64,000 nucleotides of DNA from Pyrus communis. Its lineage: Eukaryota > Streptophyta > Magnoliopsida > Rosales > Rosaceae. Shown piece after piece: positions 1 through 11,040 of the stretch (the stretch's first letter is position 1; the number at the start of each line of letters is the position of its first letter). The DNA is taken from positions 4,123,751-4,187,750 of the forward strand of contig NC_084810.1 in NCBI RefSeq assembly GCF_963583255.1. The letters are read 5' to 3'. Under the pieces are notes generated by a model. It worked only from the letters and a program-made list of their open reading frames with translations. It was not told where the DNA came from and did not search any database. Position numbers and translations under genes: made by a program.

Positions 1-540
1 AACCGTCCTTTTCCAGTATGGGATTCACCTCCGGAGGTGAATTCTCCGGCTTCCACATCCCGGCACGAATTCACGGTGAGGAGGAGCACGACGGCATCTC
101 TGACAAGCCGTCCTCTGCTTCCTCCAATTCTCGCCATTGAACCGAAACAAAAAGACTGAACTTCTCTTCAAAAGGTGCTACCTTTGTAAATTTTGGTTCT
201 GATTTTTATCCCCTGTTTTGCTTGTTTTGGATCAATTTTCACACATTGTGTGCTTGTTGTGTTGGTTTTTGTCATTGCAGGGCTCAAGCTCTCATCTCAT
301 CTCTCCCTTCCACAGGGAGATTACAAGAGCTACCTGTTGATTCCCAATTCAGATGTGGCCAGGGAGAAGATTTTTCGGTCGCTTTGGTTCAATGGCATAC
401 GCCTTGGGAAGAAGAAATCTGAGTGCATTTTCGGGTTTTTTCCGCTCCCTCGGTTCGTTTTAGCTTTCATTTCATCAGTTTGTTGCTTGTTATGTTGTTG
501 TAGCAGCTCTGTTTACATGTTTGAGTTGAGCACTTAAAGC
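1..540 (+). other. Possible 3' end of a gene cut by the window edge
   Basis: The first 150 bases are GC-richer than the rest of the region and open in two frames, one ending at a stop near 138 and one near 159. A pyrimidine-rich stretch ending in TTGCAG near 275-281 looks like a splice acceptor, followed by an open frame that runs to 537. This fits a last coding exon plus a 3' UTR exon of a gene starting left of the window, but I do not recognise either peptide. Strand and reading frame are uncertain. Confidence 0.25.
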
Positions 541-1845
541 TCAAACTTTTTGCTTGCTTTATATTTGGTTTGTGTTTCTGTTGCTAGACTAGCAATATGT
601 TGCTAATTTGCTTTATTTTCATTCGTAGAGTTAAATGGAAGTTCTGTGTGTTTTGATACATTAGCACAAACCCGAACCCCAAAATCGGAATTGTTCCGAA
701 AAAGATTGAGAGAACCCCATATCACCCTATATAGGAAATTTGCAGGTTTTAGCCTCTTTCACTCCAGAAATGAGAGAGAAGCACAAAGGGAATTAAGGCC
801 TTTTTTCTTCATCTATTTGGAAATAGTAAACTTCTCATTAGGAGAAAGAGTAGCCTCTAGTTCCCTATGTCATTCTTTTGTTCTTTACTACTTTTCAGTG
901 AAAGGGTTCAAAGTCCTCAGCAGCTTGCTCAATCCTGCAAAAAGAAATTGAAAGCTGAATGCATTGGCTTTTGTATATCAATCCTTTTGTTTCGCTTCAT
1001 GCAAGTCCCTCTCCTGGTTTCCGAAGACGGAACAAAAGTCATGTTCCATAAGCAGTAGAAATTGTTGGGGATGCAGTAGACTCGTAGCTTGTTGTTTAAG
1101 TCCATTTTTTTGGTAAATTCCCGACTTAAGCAGGGTTTTCCCTTTTAGCTCCATATTGCTCTGCTTTGGCATTGCAGCATATAAGGAGTAAAATTTGAAT
1201 GTGGAGACTAGGATTTTGAAATGGCTAAAACATCTCTTGTTTCTTGTGAAAGTGACAGCATAGTTTGATGAATCTTGAAAAACACATTTACCCAATTTAG
1301 TGTGAGCTGAACATGGTCCTGTCGGCACTTTGACTGCAACAAGAATCATTGTCAACCTTTTTACCCACATTGAATCCCTTTTTTACCTCAACTGGTAGAA
1401 TTTTTGGTTCAACTAGCTTAGTTTGGTTCAACTGGCTAGGGTATCTGACCGCATCATCTGTAGGGACATCTTTCTTAAAAGTATGCGACCCCTTGTATTT
1501 TGATGTCTCCCGGTTCCACATTGGACCCAACTGATGTGATAATCACCCTAGTCCATAAAACTACTGCAACGATTTACCTACACTAAATATGACTTGCGGT
1601 AGTATCTTGAATCAATAACGCAATGTTGTGAATTTTAACTTTGCCATATAATACTTTGTTATTAGCTTGAGATACTATCACAGTTGCACTCTCCTGTAAC
1701 CGGTGTAGGCAAGTCACCCTCCAAAGTTACATTTGAGTTTTGACACAAGGGTGCGTCCATGTTTTGGAAGGAATCTATGGGTCATCATCTATGTGAACTA
1801 AAATGATTAGGGTAAAAGACCAAGTGGGGCTAAATGGAGTACATC
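541..1845. other. Non-coding spacer, nothing recognised
   Basis: No frame with recognisable protein similarity was found on either strand. Short open frames overlap each other on both strands without domain signatures. Parts may be 3' UTR of the left-edge gene. Confidence 0.4.
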
Positions 1846-1883
1846 TGGAGGAGGAGGAGGAGGAGGAGGTGGAGGAGGAGGGA
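1846..1883. repeat. GGA trinucleotide microsatellite
   Basis: About twelve GGA units run in tandem with one GGT interruption near the middle. No gene overlaps it convincingly. Confidence 0.9.
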
Positions 1884-2242
1884 GCCATGAAGGGGTGGGG
1901 ATTGGGATGATCACAAACACTCTCAATTATGGAGAGAATGAAAACACAGATGGATACCACCAAAAAATCTGGTACTTGCCAATCTGTCCAGAATGGTCCC
2001 CTCCCCTCTCTAACCCCTGTAAATCTCAGTGCCCTAATAAAAATCTTTTAAGGCCCCTAGCTGGAAATCCATTTTTTATTTGGTATTTTTTTTTTAATTT
2101 TTTTTCCCTTCAAGATAAAACATCTATTAGGTAGCTTCTATTGAGACCGTGACACTGCAATAGAAAGTGCATGTGCAAATATGGAGTTTTCGATTTTTTT
2201 ATTTTTATTTTTTGTGCAAGTTCAACGGACACCTAGAAGATA

Positions 2243-2695
2243 AGACGGTTGGGTTTGAGTCGCTTTGAAATTGCGTTGGCAGTCAATCCCACTTCGATTC
2301 TCAAAAGGAATTCCTCTCGAGTTACCATCGCTTTTAGTGCTCACTGTAACTATTCATTAAATGGGTGGGATTTAGGTCGCGATGGAATTGTGCTCGCATG
2401 CAATCCCACTTCGATTCTCGAAAAGAATTTCTCGAGTTACAATCGCTTTTAGTGCCCTTCGTTACTCTTCATATGGCGGTTGGGGTTTGAATCGCATTGC
2501 AATGGTGCTCACATGCAATCGCACTTTGATTCTCAAAAATAATTTCTCTCGAGTTAATATCGGTTTAGCTTTTTGTTATTATTCATAGGACGTTTAGGAT
2601 TTGAGTTGCATTACAATTGTGCTCACATGCAATCCCACTTCGAAAGGAAATCCTCTCGACAAACTACTACTTTTAGCACTCTTTGGCAATATTCA
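2243..2695. repeat. Tandem repeat, period about 117 bp, nearly four copies
   Basis: A unit containing a conserved CACTTCGATTCTC core followed by a CTCTCGAGTTA-like core recurs at about 2290, 2407, 2523 and 2632. The spacing is near 117 bases and the copies are diverged. The last copy is degenerate and lacks part of the core. Short frames inside it simply reflect the repeat. Confidence 0.8.
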
Positions 2696-3420
2696 TGTTC
2701 AAGATGGAGTTGCTAGATAAATATGCACGTTTGCACAATTTTTACTTTTTAAAGTCGGATTGGAAAGATTTTAAGTTAAGAATGTATTGTTGGGTTTTAG
2801 GATCATTTCTACGGTAAGATATAGCAAAACAGGAAAACTATTCCACCATATCATAGCGTTTTGGACTACTAATACAAAATCACGTATCTTTTCATATGGC
2901 GTTGTATTATGATTGAGTACGCCACAGTCATAGTGAACTCGTCTCCTTATCTCATGTCTGAATTTAGATGACCTAACAAAGCATTTGGGTAATGAATGAA
3001 TAATGTGAATCGAATTATATTAGTTATTACTAAAAAAATATATTAATTAAGCTGTGGTGAAACTAATATACTATATGTTCACTCACGCATGTAAGGTGAA
3101 AGCTTATTTATCTTTTCCCTGCATGCTGGTTTTCTGCTCTACAGCTTTCAGCCCATATTCCGCCCCACATTTCAAAGAAACTTCTCTTGAGAATACGGTT
3201 TGTTATACCAAATATAATAATATAATAAGTTAAATATTTTTGTAAATTTCTAATCAATTGTATTATTATATTTTATATACCGAACCGTGTTTCACCATAC
3301 TAAAAACTCTCCGCAGATTTCGTCACAATTTCTTATTCATTAATTATAACAGAATTGAAAAAACATAAAAGAAATGATTGGAGATAAAAGAATTTAAATC
3401 ATTGAGTTGAGCAGTTGAGA

Positions 3421-4200
3421 TTATAGGTTAAGGACACACACAAGATCTTGAATTGCACGGATGGGCATTAAAAATAACAAGTAATATATTTTATGCAATA
3501 TAATATTAATTATAAGAATCCAGCATGCAAAGCTCGTTAGGTCGCACCAACGACATGCGTACAAAAGCAGCACACAATGAAAAATGAACCCTATTCTAAC
3601 CATGATTTGTTTAATGGGAGTGATTTCAGCACTACTATTTTTATCTTTTACACTCCTCTCAATTTTGTTTGTTGGTTATTCTTTTAATTTTTCAATCTAA
3701 TAACTAGAAACAGAAGGAAATGAAAACATTTTTTTTTTGGTTACTCACTTCTCCTTATTTCTGGCAATAAAATTAAATTATTTACACAAAAACAAGGACA
3801 TAGTTAAACATACGTGTGCGAGGAAGAAAAGCAGTGTGATTATCATTGAATTAACTCTTCAATTATTCAAGATAATTTGGTTTAACGGCACACAAAGTTT
3901 CACTTTATAACTTAAAGAGATAGAGTAGTTTTAATCTCGTGAACAACAATTGTTGATTAACAAAACAAGAAATAACTCTTCGCTTCCTATTTGAAAATTG
4001 CTTGATACAGAGTTTGGAATAAGCATAAACTCACAAGACTCGTCGTGAAACCATAACTTCAACAGTAGTGTTCTCTGAGTCGTCCACCTGGAGCTCACCA
4101 GTTATGCTGGCATGCATTCAATGCCAGATGATCTTATCAGATCGTACACTTGGATTAAGATCCATTTCCCAGGAAAAAAAAAATATCTGAAACACACATG
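3421..4200. repeat. Duplicated segment, long copy
   Basis: Two blocks (about 3421-3612 and 4015-4198) reappear adjacent to each other at 5630-5995. About 400 bases lying between the blocks here are missing in the other copy. No coding function is recognised. The block junctions do not show GT-AG ends on either strand that I can see. Confidence 0.6.
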
Positions 4201-4947
4201 AATCTGTTGGCCTTTGTTATCGCCATTCCTTGGAAATGGACCGCTGGAGGTGCAATGATTACTCGAATTGCCAAAGGACCAGACAATTCATTTATTTTTT
4301 CCTTACATTTGTTGCAGAAGTATCCCTGAGCTATACAAGCCAAAGTTGGAGTCCAGGTTGTCCGACAAAGCTCTTATTTGAGTTTTGATTGCATCAACCA
4401 TCGTCGGTGAGATTTGGTGCCGTGACTTACTTTGACAAAATAAAGACGGAGTATTGCTAAATGAAATGATTATGGGCGATAATCGAATATTTCATACTTT
4501 GTTGTATTCTAGAAATGATTTGTCAAGAATTCTTTAGCAAACTCATTCGAGTGGGGGTAAATAACACTTTAAGGAAACTATTTAAGTCATATCTCAAAGT
4601 TATCATTCAACTTATTCTCTATATTTTTACATTTATTCTAACAATTGTTTAGATTACCTCAAAGTCATCCTTTAGCAAACTTATTCCAGTGGAAGCAAAT
4701 ATCAATTGTTTCTTGAGTGCTGCTAAGACGCTCCCACTCCGACTATATGGATTGCCATTAGATTACCTCAATGATAATTGACCACCAAAATTCTTGATCC
4801 ATGGTGAACAAAAGAATAAGCCTACACGGACACTATTAAGGTGATATAATCTCACATCGAAATGTACTTCAATAATCTACAAGTAAAAAATACATGATCT
4901 ATTGCTAATAGCATTGATGCCTTTTAAGATAAAACTTCATAACTATA

Positions 4948-5275
4948 AGGGACTCAATTTGAATGTCATTACGTTATATAATTTTAGCCTTCTATATACT
5001 TCCATTATTAAGAGTTTACAAAGAGAGTTTGAGTTGATAAGCTAAGCCCGCAAAACCAAGTTCATATGGTTCTTCTATCTCATTCAATGCGTTGCAACAA
5101 AAATCTTCTACTCAGTTTCAATGGTTCAACAATCATGCAGCCTAAGGATTTGAATTATGTAATGTATGTATTGATCTCTTTTGTTACTACTTGTGTTTTT
5201 AAAGAGTTTGGTTTTATACTTTCTACTCTATAAAATTATCTAGCCACGTTACATTGAATTGAGTCCCTTAGTAGT
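4948..5275. repeat. Fold-back element with terminal inverted repeats
   Basis: The ends near 4948 (GGGACTCAATTTGAATGT) and 5252-5272 (ACATTGAATTGAGTCCC) are inverted copies of each other. The inner parts reappear, partly reoriented, at about 6000-6240 and 6930-7210. It behaves as a small inverted-repeat element that has scattered local copies. Confidence 0.55.
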
Positions 5276-5340
5276 ATCATCCCTCTGCGTCTAACGACAT
5301 CCCTCTCCACGCCATATTGCTCTTTTCGTTGTTGTCTCTA

Positions 5341-5565
5341 GTCCCAATGTCGCCAACTTTCTCAATTCTCACTATTAAGTTGGATCATAACAACTATCCA
5401 TTGCGGAAGACTCAATTCATCCCTCTCCTTCGTAGCCGGGGTCTTTTGCCTTTTGTTGATGGTTCATCTCAGTATCCTTCTGCCTTCGTAATTGATGATG
5501 AAGGAAATTTGACTGATGATGAAGTCAATCCAGCTTTGAAGCATGGATTCAGTAAGACCAATTAG
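5341..5565 (+). pseudogene. Copia gag N-terminal fragment, copy 1
   Basis: The frame reads as the start of a Ty1/copia-type gag polyprotein: a leucine-aspartate-asparagine-tyrosine stretch, then a hydrophobic block (LLRSRGLLPFVDG) and an acidic DDEGNLTDDEVNPA segment. These are hallmarks of the gag N-terminal domain of plant copia elements. It stops after about 80 residues. Bases 5570-5630 repeat part of it in inverted orientation. It is a dead fragment and no pol domain follows. Confidence 0.6.
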
Positions 5566-5629
5566 TCTTGTTGAAGCATGGATCGACTTCATCAGTCAAA
5601 TTTCCTTCATCATCAGCGATAAAGGCAGG

Positions 5630-5995
5630 AGGACACACTCAAGATCTTTAACTGCATGGATGGGCATTAAAAATAACAAGTAATATATTTATGCAATAAA
5701 ACGAACAATATAATATAAAGCATAGGAATCCACAAACAAAGCTCATTAGGTCGCACCAACCACAAATGTACAAAAGCAGCACACAATGAAAAAAGAAACC
5801 CTATTCTAACATGATTTGTTTGATGGAATAAAGATAAACCCACAAGACTCGTCGTGAAACCGTAACTTCAACAGTTGCCCTTCACCTGGAACTCACCAGT
5901 CATGCTGCCATGCATTCAATGCCAGATAATCTCATCAGATTGTACAATTGGATTAAGATCCGTTTTCCAGAAGAAGAAAAATATCTGAACTCACC
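5630..5995. repeat. Duplicated segment, short copy
   Basis: It matches 3421-3612 joined directly to 4015-4198, with scattered substitutions and small indels. It lies between two gag fragments and so within the fold-back cluster. Confidence 0.6.
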
Positions 5996-5999
5996 ATGC

Positions 6000-6490
6000 A
6001 TTCAAACTGATTAGAAGCTTTCTGTTGCAACGGATTGGATGAGATAGAAGAACCATTTGAATTTGGTTGGCCAGCTTAGCTTATCACTCCACACCAAGAA
6101 CCAACAACATTTGATTCTCTGCATTCATGAGTATTCTTTGTGTTTGTCCCTTTTGTAATTTGTTGTGTTTTTGAAGAGTTTGGTTTTATTTGGAACTCCC
6201 TTTGTCAACTCTATATAATGAAAATTTATAGAGGGCTAACTCTAACGACATCCCTCTTTACCCCATGACTCTTTTCGCTGCTGTTTATGGTCCCAATGTC
6301 GCCAACTTCTTACTATTAAGTTGGATCGTAGCAACTATCCATTGCAGAAGTCTCAATTCATCCCTCCCCTCGTTAGTAGGGGTCTTCTGCCATTTGTTGA
6401 TGGTTCATCTCAGTGTCCTCATGCCTTTATCACTGACGATGAAGGAAATTTGACTCCTAATTTGACGCATGGATTCAACAAGACCAAGTA
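6000..6490 (+). repeat. Left arm of an inverted repeat: LTR-like part plus gag fragment
   Basis: Bases 6000-6240 are related to the fold-back element at 4948-5275 and include a TATATAA-type box. Bases 6265-6490 are a second copy of the copia gag N-terminal fragment, frameshifted. The gag part and the flanking TATA region recur in inverted orientation at about 6650-7020. Confidence 0.55.
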
Positions 6491-6649
6491 GTCTTGTCGA
6501 CGTTGTCGTGGCTGATCAGTTCTCTCACTCCCAATGTGCTGTCTGTTATTAAAAGTTTTTGTTGCTGCTAAGACCCCCCAGGAACGATATGCTTCATCGC
6601 GTAATTGTGTGCTTCAACATCGTGGTGAGTTAATGAATCTAGGATTGAC

Positions 6650-7047
6650 TTCATCAGCCAAGTTTCCTTCATCATTAGTGATAAATGGAGTTTCCTTCAT
6701 CATTTGTGATAAATGGAGGAGGACAATAAGATGAACCATCAACAAATGGCAGAAGACCCCTACTACGAAGCAGAGGGATGAATTGAGCCCTCCACAATGG
6801 ATAGTTGTTACGATTCAATTTAATAGTGAGAAAGTTGGCGACATTGAGACTCAAACGTCAGCAGAAAGAGCCACGGGGTGAAGAGGGATGTCTTTGTACG
6901 CAGAGATGGATGGTACCGGTAAGGTATTCAGTTTGAATGTAATTAGGCTAGATAATTTTAGCCTTCTCTATACTTCCATTATATAGAGTTTACAAAGAGA
7001 GTTTCAGATGAAACCAAACTCTTTAAAAACATAACAGATAACAAAAG

Positions 7048-7083
<36 letters not shown>

Positions 7084-7210
7084 CAAAAATACTTAATTCA
7101 AAACCCCAAGGCTGCAGAATCGTTGAATCGTTCAAACTGAGTAGAAGCTTTCTGTTGCGACGCACTGCATGAGATAGAATAACCAGTCCAATTTGGTTTT
7201 GGTGGGCTTA
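6650..7210 (-). repeat. Right arm of the inverted repeat with a third gag fragment
   Basis: Read on the minus strand, 6905-6690 repeats the gag N-terminal fragment of 6265-6490, including its FVDGSS region. The TATA-box region follows outward to about 7040. A TA microsatellite then interrupts, and a block related to 6000-6080 lies at 7130-7210 in direct orientation. Transcription across 6000-7040 would give a hairpin. Confidence 0.55.
7050..7081. repeat. (TA)n microsatellite
   Basis: About 16 uninterrupted TA units. They lie inside the right arm of the gag inverted repeat. Confidence 0.95.
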
Positions 7211-8449
7211 GCTCATTAATACCTAAGTCCATGTGACCTGACATGGACAACTAGCTAGCCTTTGCTTCAATTTCAGGCCTAACAAGGACTATAAAAGTTC
7301 ACGCAAACAAAAGTTTATGGTGCATGCATTTTGCTGCTTCACCTACGACAGACATGGGCAGTAATGCGTTTCACAACAGCAAAACTGGGTTAATCTGGTT
7401 TCACTTAGAAGAAATTGATTCACTTTGGAAAGAATGGACAAAATAGACTCCGTCGTTGGTCGCAGTTCTTATTGATGAAAAGTTCACATGAAATGGCATG
7501 GGAAATGTGGTAAAGAATGTTTAAAACAGATTGAAAACTGTAGCTAACAACCGCGGACGCAGAAGTTAAACAGGACTAAATTCTGTTATGAGTACCAAAA
7601 GGGCAAAACAAAGTACCTGCAAAGGAAGGTAAAGAAAAGATGCCGGTGGCAAGTAGATGAAAATTAGGTTAACCTCCACACAACGCGTATTAATCTTTGG
7701 GATGCTACGAAATGGCCCTCGTTGCTCATACAGAAAAGCAAAAAACGAAAAGACTCGGTGCAATTAGTAGTTGAACACTTCATTATATTTGTATTTTATT
7801 TTGTCAATTTTCTGTTGTGATATTGTTACATTCTTCAACGTTACCTCAAGTTTCTTAAGCTTAATGTGTGTGGATCCCTTGATCATGGCGAGATCAAATT
7901 TGATCTTATTCTATTCCCCTAAATGTAAATACTCAGTGCAGTTGTTGCTTGTACCCTAAACCATTTCACCTTCAGTCAAATATTGATATCTAGCTCACTG
8001 CTCCCCTTGGATGAAATAATTTCTTTCTTGCATACGATTTGATTTTCTGCATCATAAATGAATGATACTACAAGAACAAAGAGTTAAAAAAAAAAAATAC
8101 AAATGACTAATCATACCGAAGCACATACTCACACGAAAATCTTTTATATAGAAAGCCAGAGCCCCACTTTGGGGTCACGGCTTCAACAAAAATCCATAGG
8201 ACAAAATTGCCCCTCAATCAAAAAAATCCAAAAGGAGCCCAATATAATATATCAAATAATGCATGGGTAATTTGGTCATTATAAAATATAATATAAATAT
8301 AAGTGGGAAGAGAGAAAAGAATAAAAAAATAGAAGGATGAGCGAAAGTTGATGGTGTCCACGTGAAGAGGAAAGAAAAATATAATAAAAAATAAGAAAAA
8401 TCATGAATGTTGTGTTTAAAACATCTTAAGAGACATGTAATGCCGGTTA

Positions 8450-8805
8450 TAAAAAAGGTATTTCAGACGCAGATAATAATGTGATTAAATAACTTGTCAA
8501 ATTATTGTTTTTTTTTTTTTTAACAAACGATATTATCTACACTAAGGGAAATGGGGTGGGCTTAGCCTCACAATGGGCTAGCAATAATGTGATTCAATCA
8601 ATTGTTTATTAAATATTATTTTCTTTATAAAAAAGATCTTTCACTCGTGGATATTAATATGATTAAATTAATTGTCAAATGATTTTTTTTCTTTCTAATA
8701 AACGATATTATCTACAACTAAGGGGGATGGAGTGTGCTTAGCCTCACAATGGGCTAGCAATAATGTAATTCAATCAATTATATATTAAATATTATTTTCT
8801 CTATT
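8450..8805. repeat. Tandem duplication of about 180 bp, with SINE-like remnants
   Basis: Two direct copies (about 8450-8627 and 8628-8805) share AACGATATTATCTACA, then TTAGCCTCACAATGGGCTAG, and an AT-rich tail ending TATTAAATATTATTTTCT. The TTAGCCTCACAATGGGCTAG part is also found in the 3' half of the tRNA-derived SINEs elsewhere in the window, so the unit holds a truncated SINE. Confidence 0.65.
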
Positions 8806-9778
8806 CTTAATCTAAATTCTATAGAAACCGATTTTATTATGTGAATTCAGCTGCTTTAATTGGTTTATGAGGGGTTTCTTCTAGTATAATCTAAATTTAT
8901 TTATTTACTTCAAATATCTGACTTTTCTTTTGTCAATTTACGCATATAAATACATTTAAAATGTGTAAGTCGTGCGTAGCATGCCATGATTAAAAAAATG
9001 TCTTCTGCACGCGCATGAGCGCATGCATGAAAGCTAGTTATAATATTCGCGTGTGCATGAAAGCTAGTTATAATATACAACCGAAGCGCGAAAATATTGT
9101 ACACATTATAATGATTTACCTTAGATGTCGGAAATGAAGCTTAAATCTGAGCGGCAGCTTACCAGGACCGGCATTTGATTTTTGGACACCAGATTGTACC
9201 TGCCTTAAAATAGGGTATCAATGCAGATTAGAATAGTAACAGACACAAAATTTGAGAAGCAATTCTTGAGCAAAAGCTGATGAGCCAATCAATTTCCCAA
9301 TGAAAAACTTTAATACCAGTAAAAGTAATTTACGTTGCTTCCATGTTCAATCTTTCTTTCCGGTGATTAACCATCTTCATAAACCCGAATCTCTCCCTGT
9401 ACTCATTCGTATTAATCAAGATGCTGCTAATATGCCACAGTACAGACCACTTCATATATACCAGATACAATTCAGAAAACTGCTGAATTTCCTTCACAAA
9501 TCAACCACATAAATCACTTGCTCTATCACATAAACCACATTACAAGTGCTAGGAAATTGTGAGAACACATACCAAAATATACAAAACGGGATCGAAAGAG
9601 GAACCAAATGATTCCGGATCGAAACCTAGAACTCTAGATAAAAATCAATAAAAATACACTAAACAGTCGAACAATACAAAACGCAGAGTCTCGTATACTT
9701 GCAGAATATCAAATGGTTAATATGGTGCAATTTCGATGAAGTGTACAAAAATAAGGTTAAAAAATTCACACATAACTG

Positions 9779-9782
9779 AAAA
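9779..9782 (-). terminator. RNA polymerase III T-run terminator
   Basis: Four Ts on the minus strand lie two bases past the end of the tRNA gene, the usual minimal pol III stop. Confidence 0.6.
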
Positions 9783-9784
9783 TA

Positions 9785-9858
9785 TGGTCCCGGCGGGGCT
9801 CGAACCCGCGACCTTCGGCTCATAAGACCAACGCTCTAACCAACTGAGCTACGGGACC
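9785..9858 (-). tRNA. tRNA-Ile, anticodon UAU
   Basis: On the minus strand 74 bases fold into a complete cloverleaf. The acceptor pairs GGTCCCG with CGGGACC, with discriminator A. The D stem is GCTC/GAGC with an AGTTGGTTA loop. The anticodon stem TTGGT/GCCGA includes two G-T pairs. The anticodon loop is CTTATGA, the variable loop is five bases, and the T arm is GCGGG-TTCGAGC-CCCGC. Positions 34-36 read TAT, which decodes AUA. There is no intron and no encoded CCA. The internal A box (TAGCTCAGTTGG) and B box (GGTTCGAGCCC) are intact, so it should be transcribed. Position 37 is G, which is unusual for a tRNA reading an A-starting codon, where A37 is normally modified to t6A. Confidence 0.88.
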
Positions 9859-10051
9859 TACTTGTTGTATTAAATTGATTTAACATTGTTATAACAGATT
9901 GTGGATTGAAAATTCTAAGAACTATTAATTCACACCTGTTCATATGATTCGTAAAGGGGTTTTTTTCTAGATGGAGTAGAGTCCAACCAAAAAATAGGAA
10001 GCACCCACACCTAGCGGTTCATTCTCCTAATTTATGTCTATACTCCTTATT

Positions 10052-10285
10052 AAACGTTTGTTTGAAAGTATTTTGACTAAAAAAGTTTTTAGAAAAAATG
10101 TTTTTGGGTTTCAAAAGTACTTGAAGTGCTTTTTGCAAAAAATATTATGCACTTATGAGTTACGTGCTTCTTGCAAGATGCACTTCAAGTGTATTTCCAA
10201 GATTCACTTGCATTTTTATTATGAATTGGTTCTATAAACATTTTCACCATAAGCGCTTTCATTCATTTCAAAAAGAGCCCTCATA
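10052..10285. mobile_element. MITE-like element, copy 1
   Basis: The ends are loosely inverted: GTTTGTTTGAAAGTATTTTG on the left and GCGCTTTCATTCATTTCAAA on the right. A related element lies at 48336-48620 in intron 1 of the NCL gene. No coding capacity. Confidence 0.45.
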
Positions 10286-10737
10286 AGACATTTTTTTGTC
10301 AATCAAAAGATGGTGAAATGGCCATTCTAAAAATCTATCCATAAAACTAAAGAAAAATAATCAAAATAAAAATTATGGCCAATATGATAAAGATTTTATC
10401 ACAAATGGTCTCTGGAATTGACTTACATCATCAAGATGATATCTGAAATAAAAGATCAATTAATGTAGTCTCTGAAAATAAGTGTCGCAGATCAATGTAG
10501 TCTTTCAGTCCCAATTCTGCCAAAAATTCTATTATATGTTGATATGACCTCACACCATCAAGATGGTTTCTGAAATTGAAAATCGATCACTGTAATCTCT
10601 AAATATAGGTGTCGCAAATCAATATGGTCATTCCATTACAATTCAGTCAAAATTTTTTGTTATGTGCTGATGTGGCATTAATAATTTAGTAATTAATTTA
10701 AAAAGTTATCAAAATACCTTTATGCAAAGTGACATTA

Positions 10738-10870
10738 TCTCAAGGCAAAGCTCGCCATTCTCCGCGTCACAAGGATCACTAGATGAGTGCCCAACAAGCT
10801 CTTTAAGATTAGGGTTGTGAGGAAGTCGATTGCCCAAATCTTAACATTGACATCATAGAACCAATCTAAG
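10738..10870 (+). pseudogene. RPL35: Ribosomal protein L35 (uL29) fragment
   Basis: Translation from 10738 gives about 38 residues that align along their whole length with the middle of cytosolic 60S protein L35: an LxILRVT segment, then PNKL-KI-VVR-SIAQ-LT, the most conserved block of that protein. Two in-frame stops (near 10783 and 10855) and a third soon after break it. The N-terminal part and the C-terminal KKTRAIRRRL part are absent or unrecognisable. No intron is visible within the fragment. It lies between inverted arms, so it was probably captured by or pasted into a transposon. The minus-strand open frame covering this stretch is an antisense shadow. Confidence 0.7.
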
Positions 10871-11040
10871 CCGTCACAAAGGTGATATCGATCTTGGTCC
10901 AATTTGTTTAAGGGTGTCAAAGAGTATAAAGATGTGTGTCTCAAGAATTTTTTTTCAAAGAAGAGATGGCGAAGGCTACTGTAGATAAAGGTAGAGGAGC
11001 GTGGTTTGGGATTGGAGTTAATTGCGAGATTGGGTTTTTG

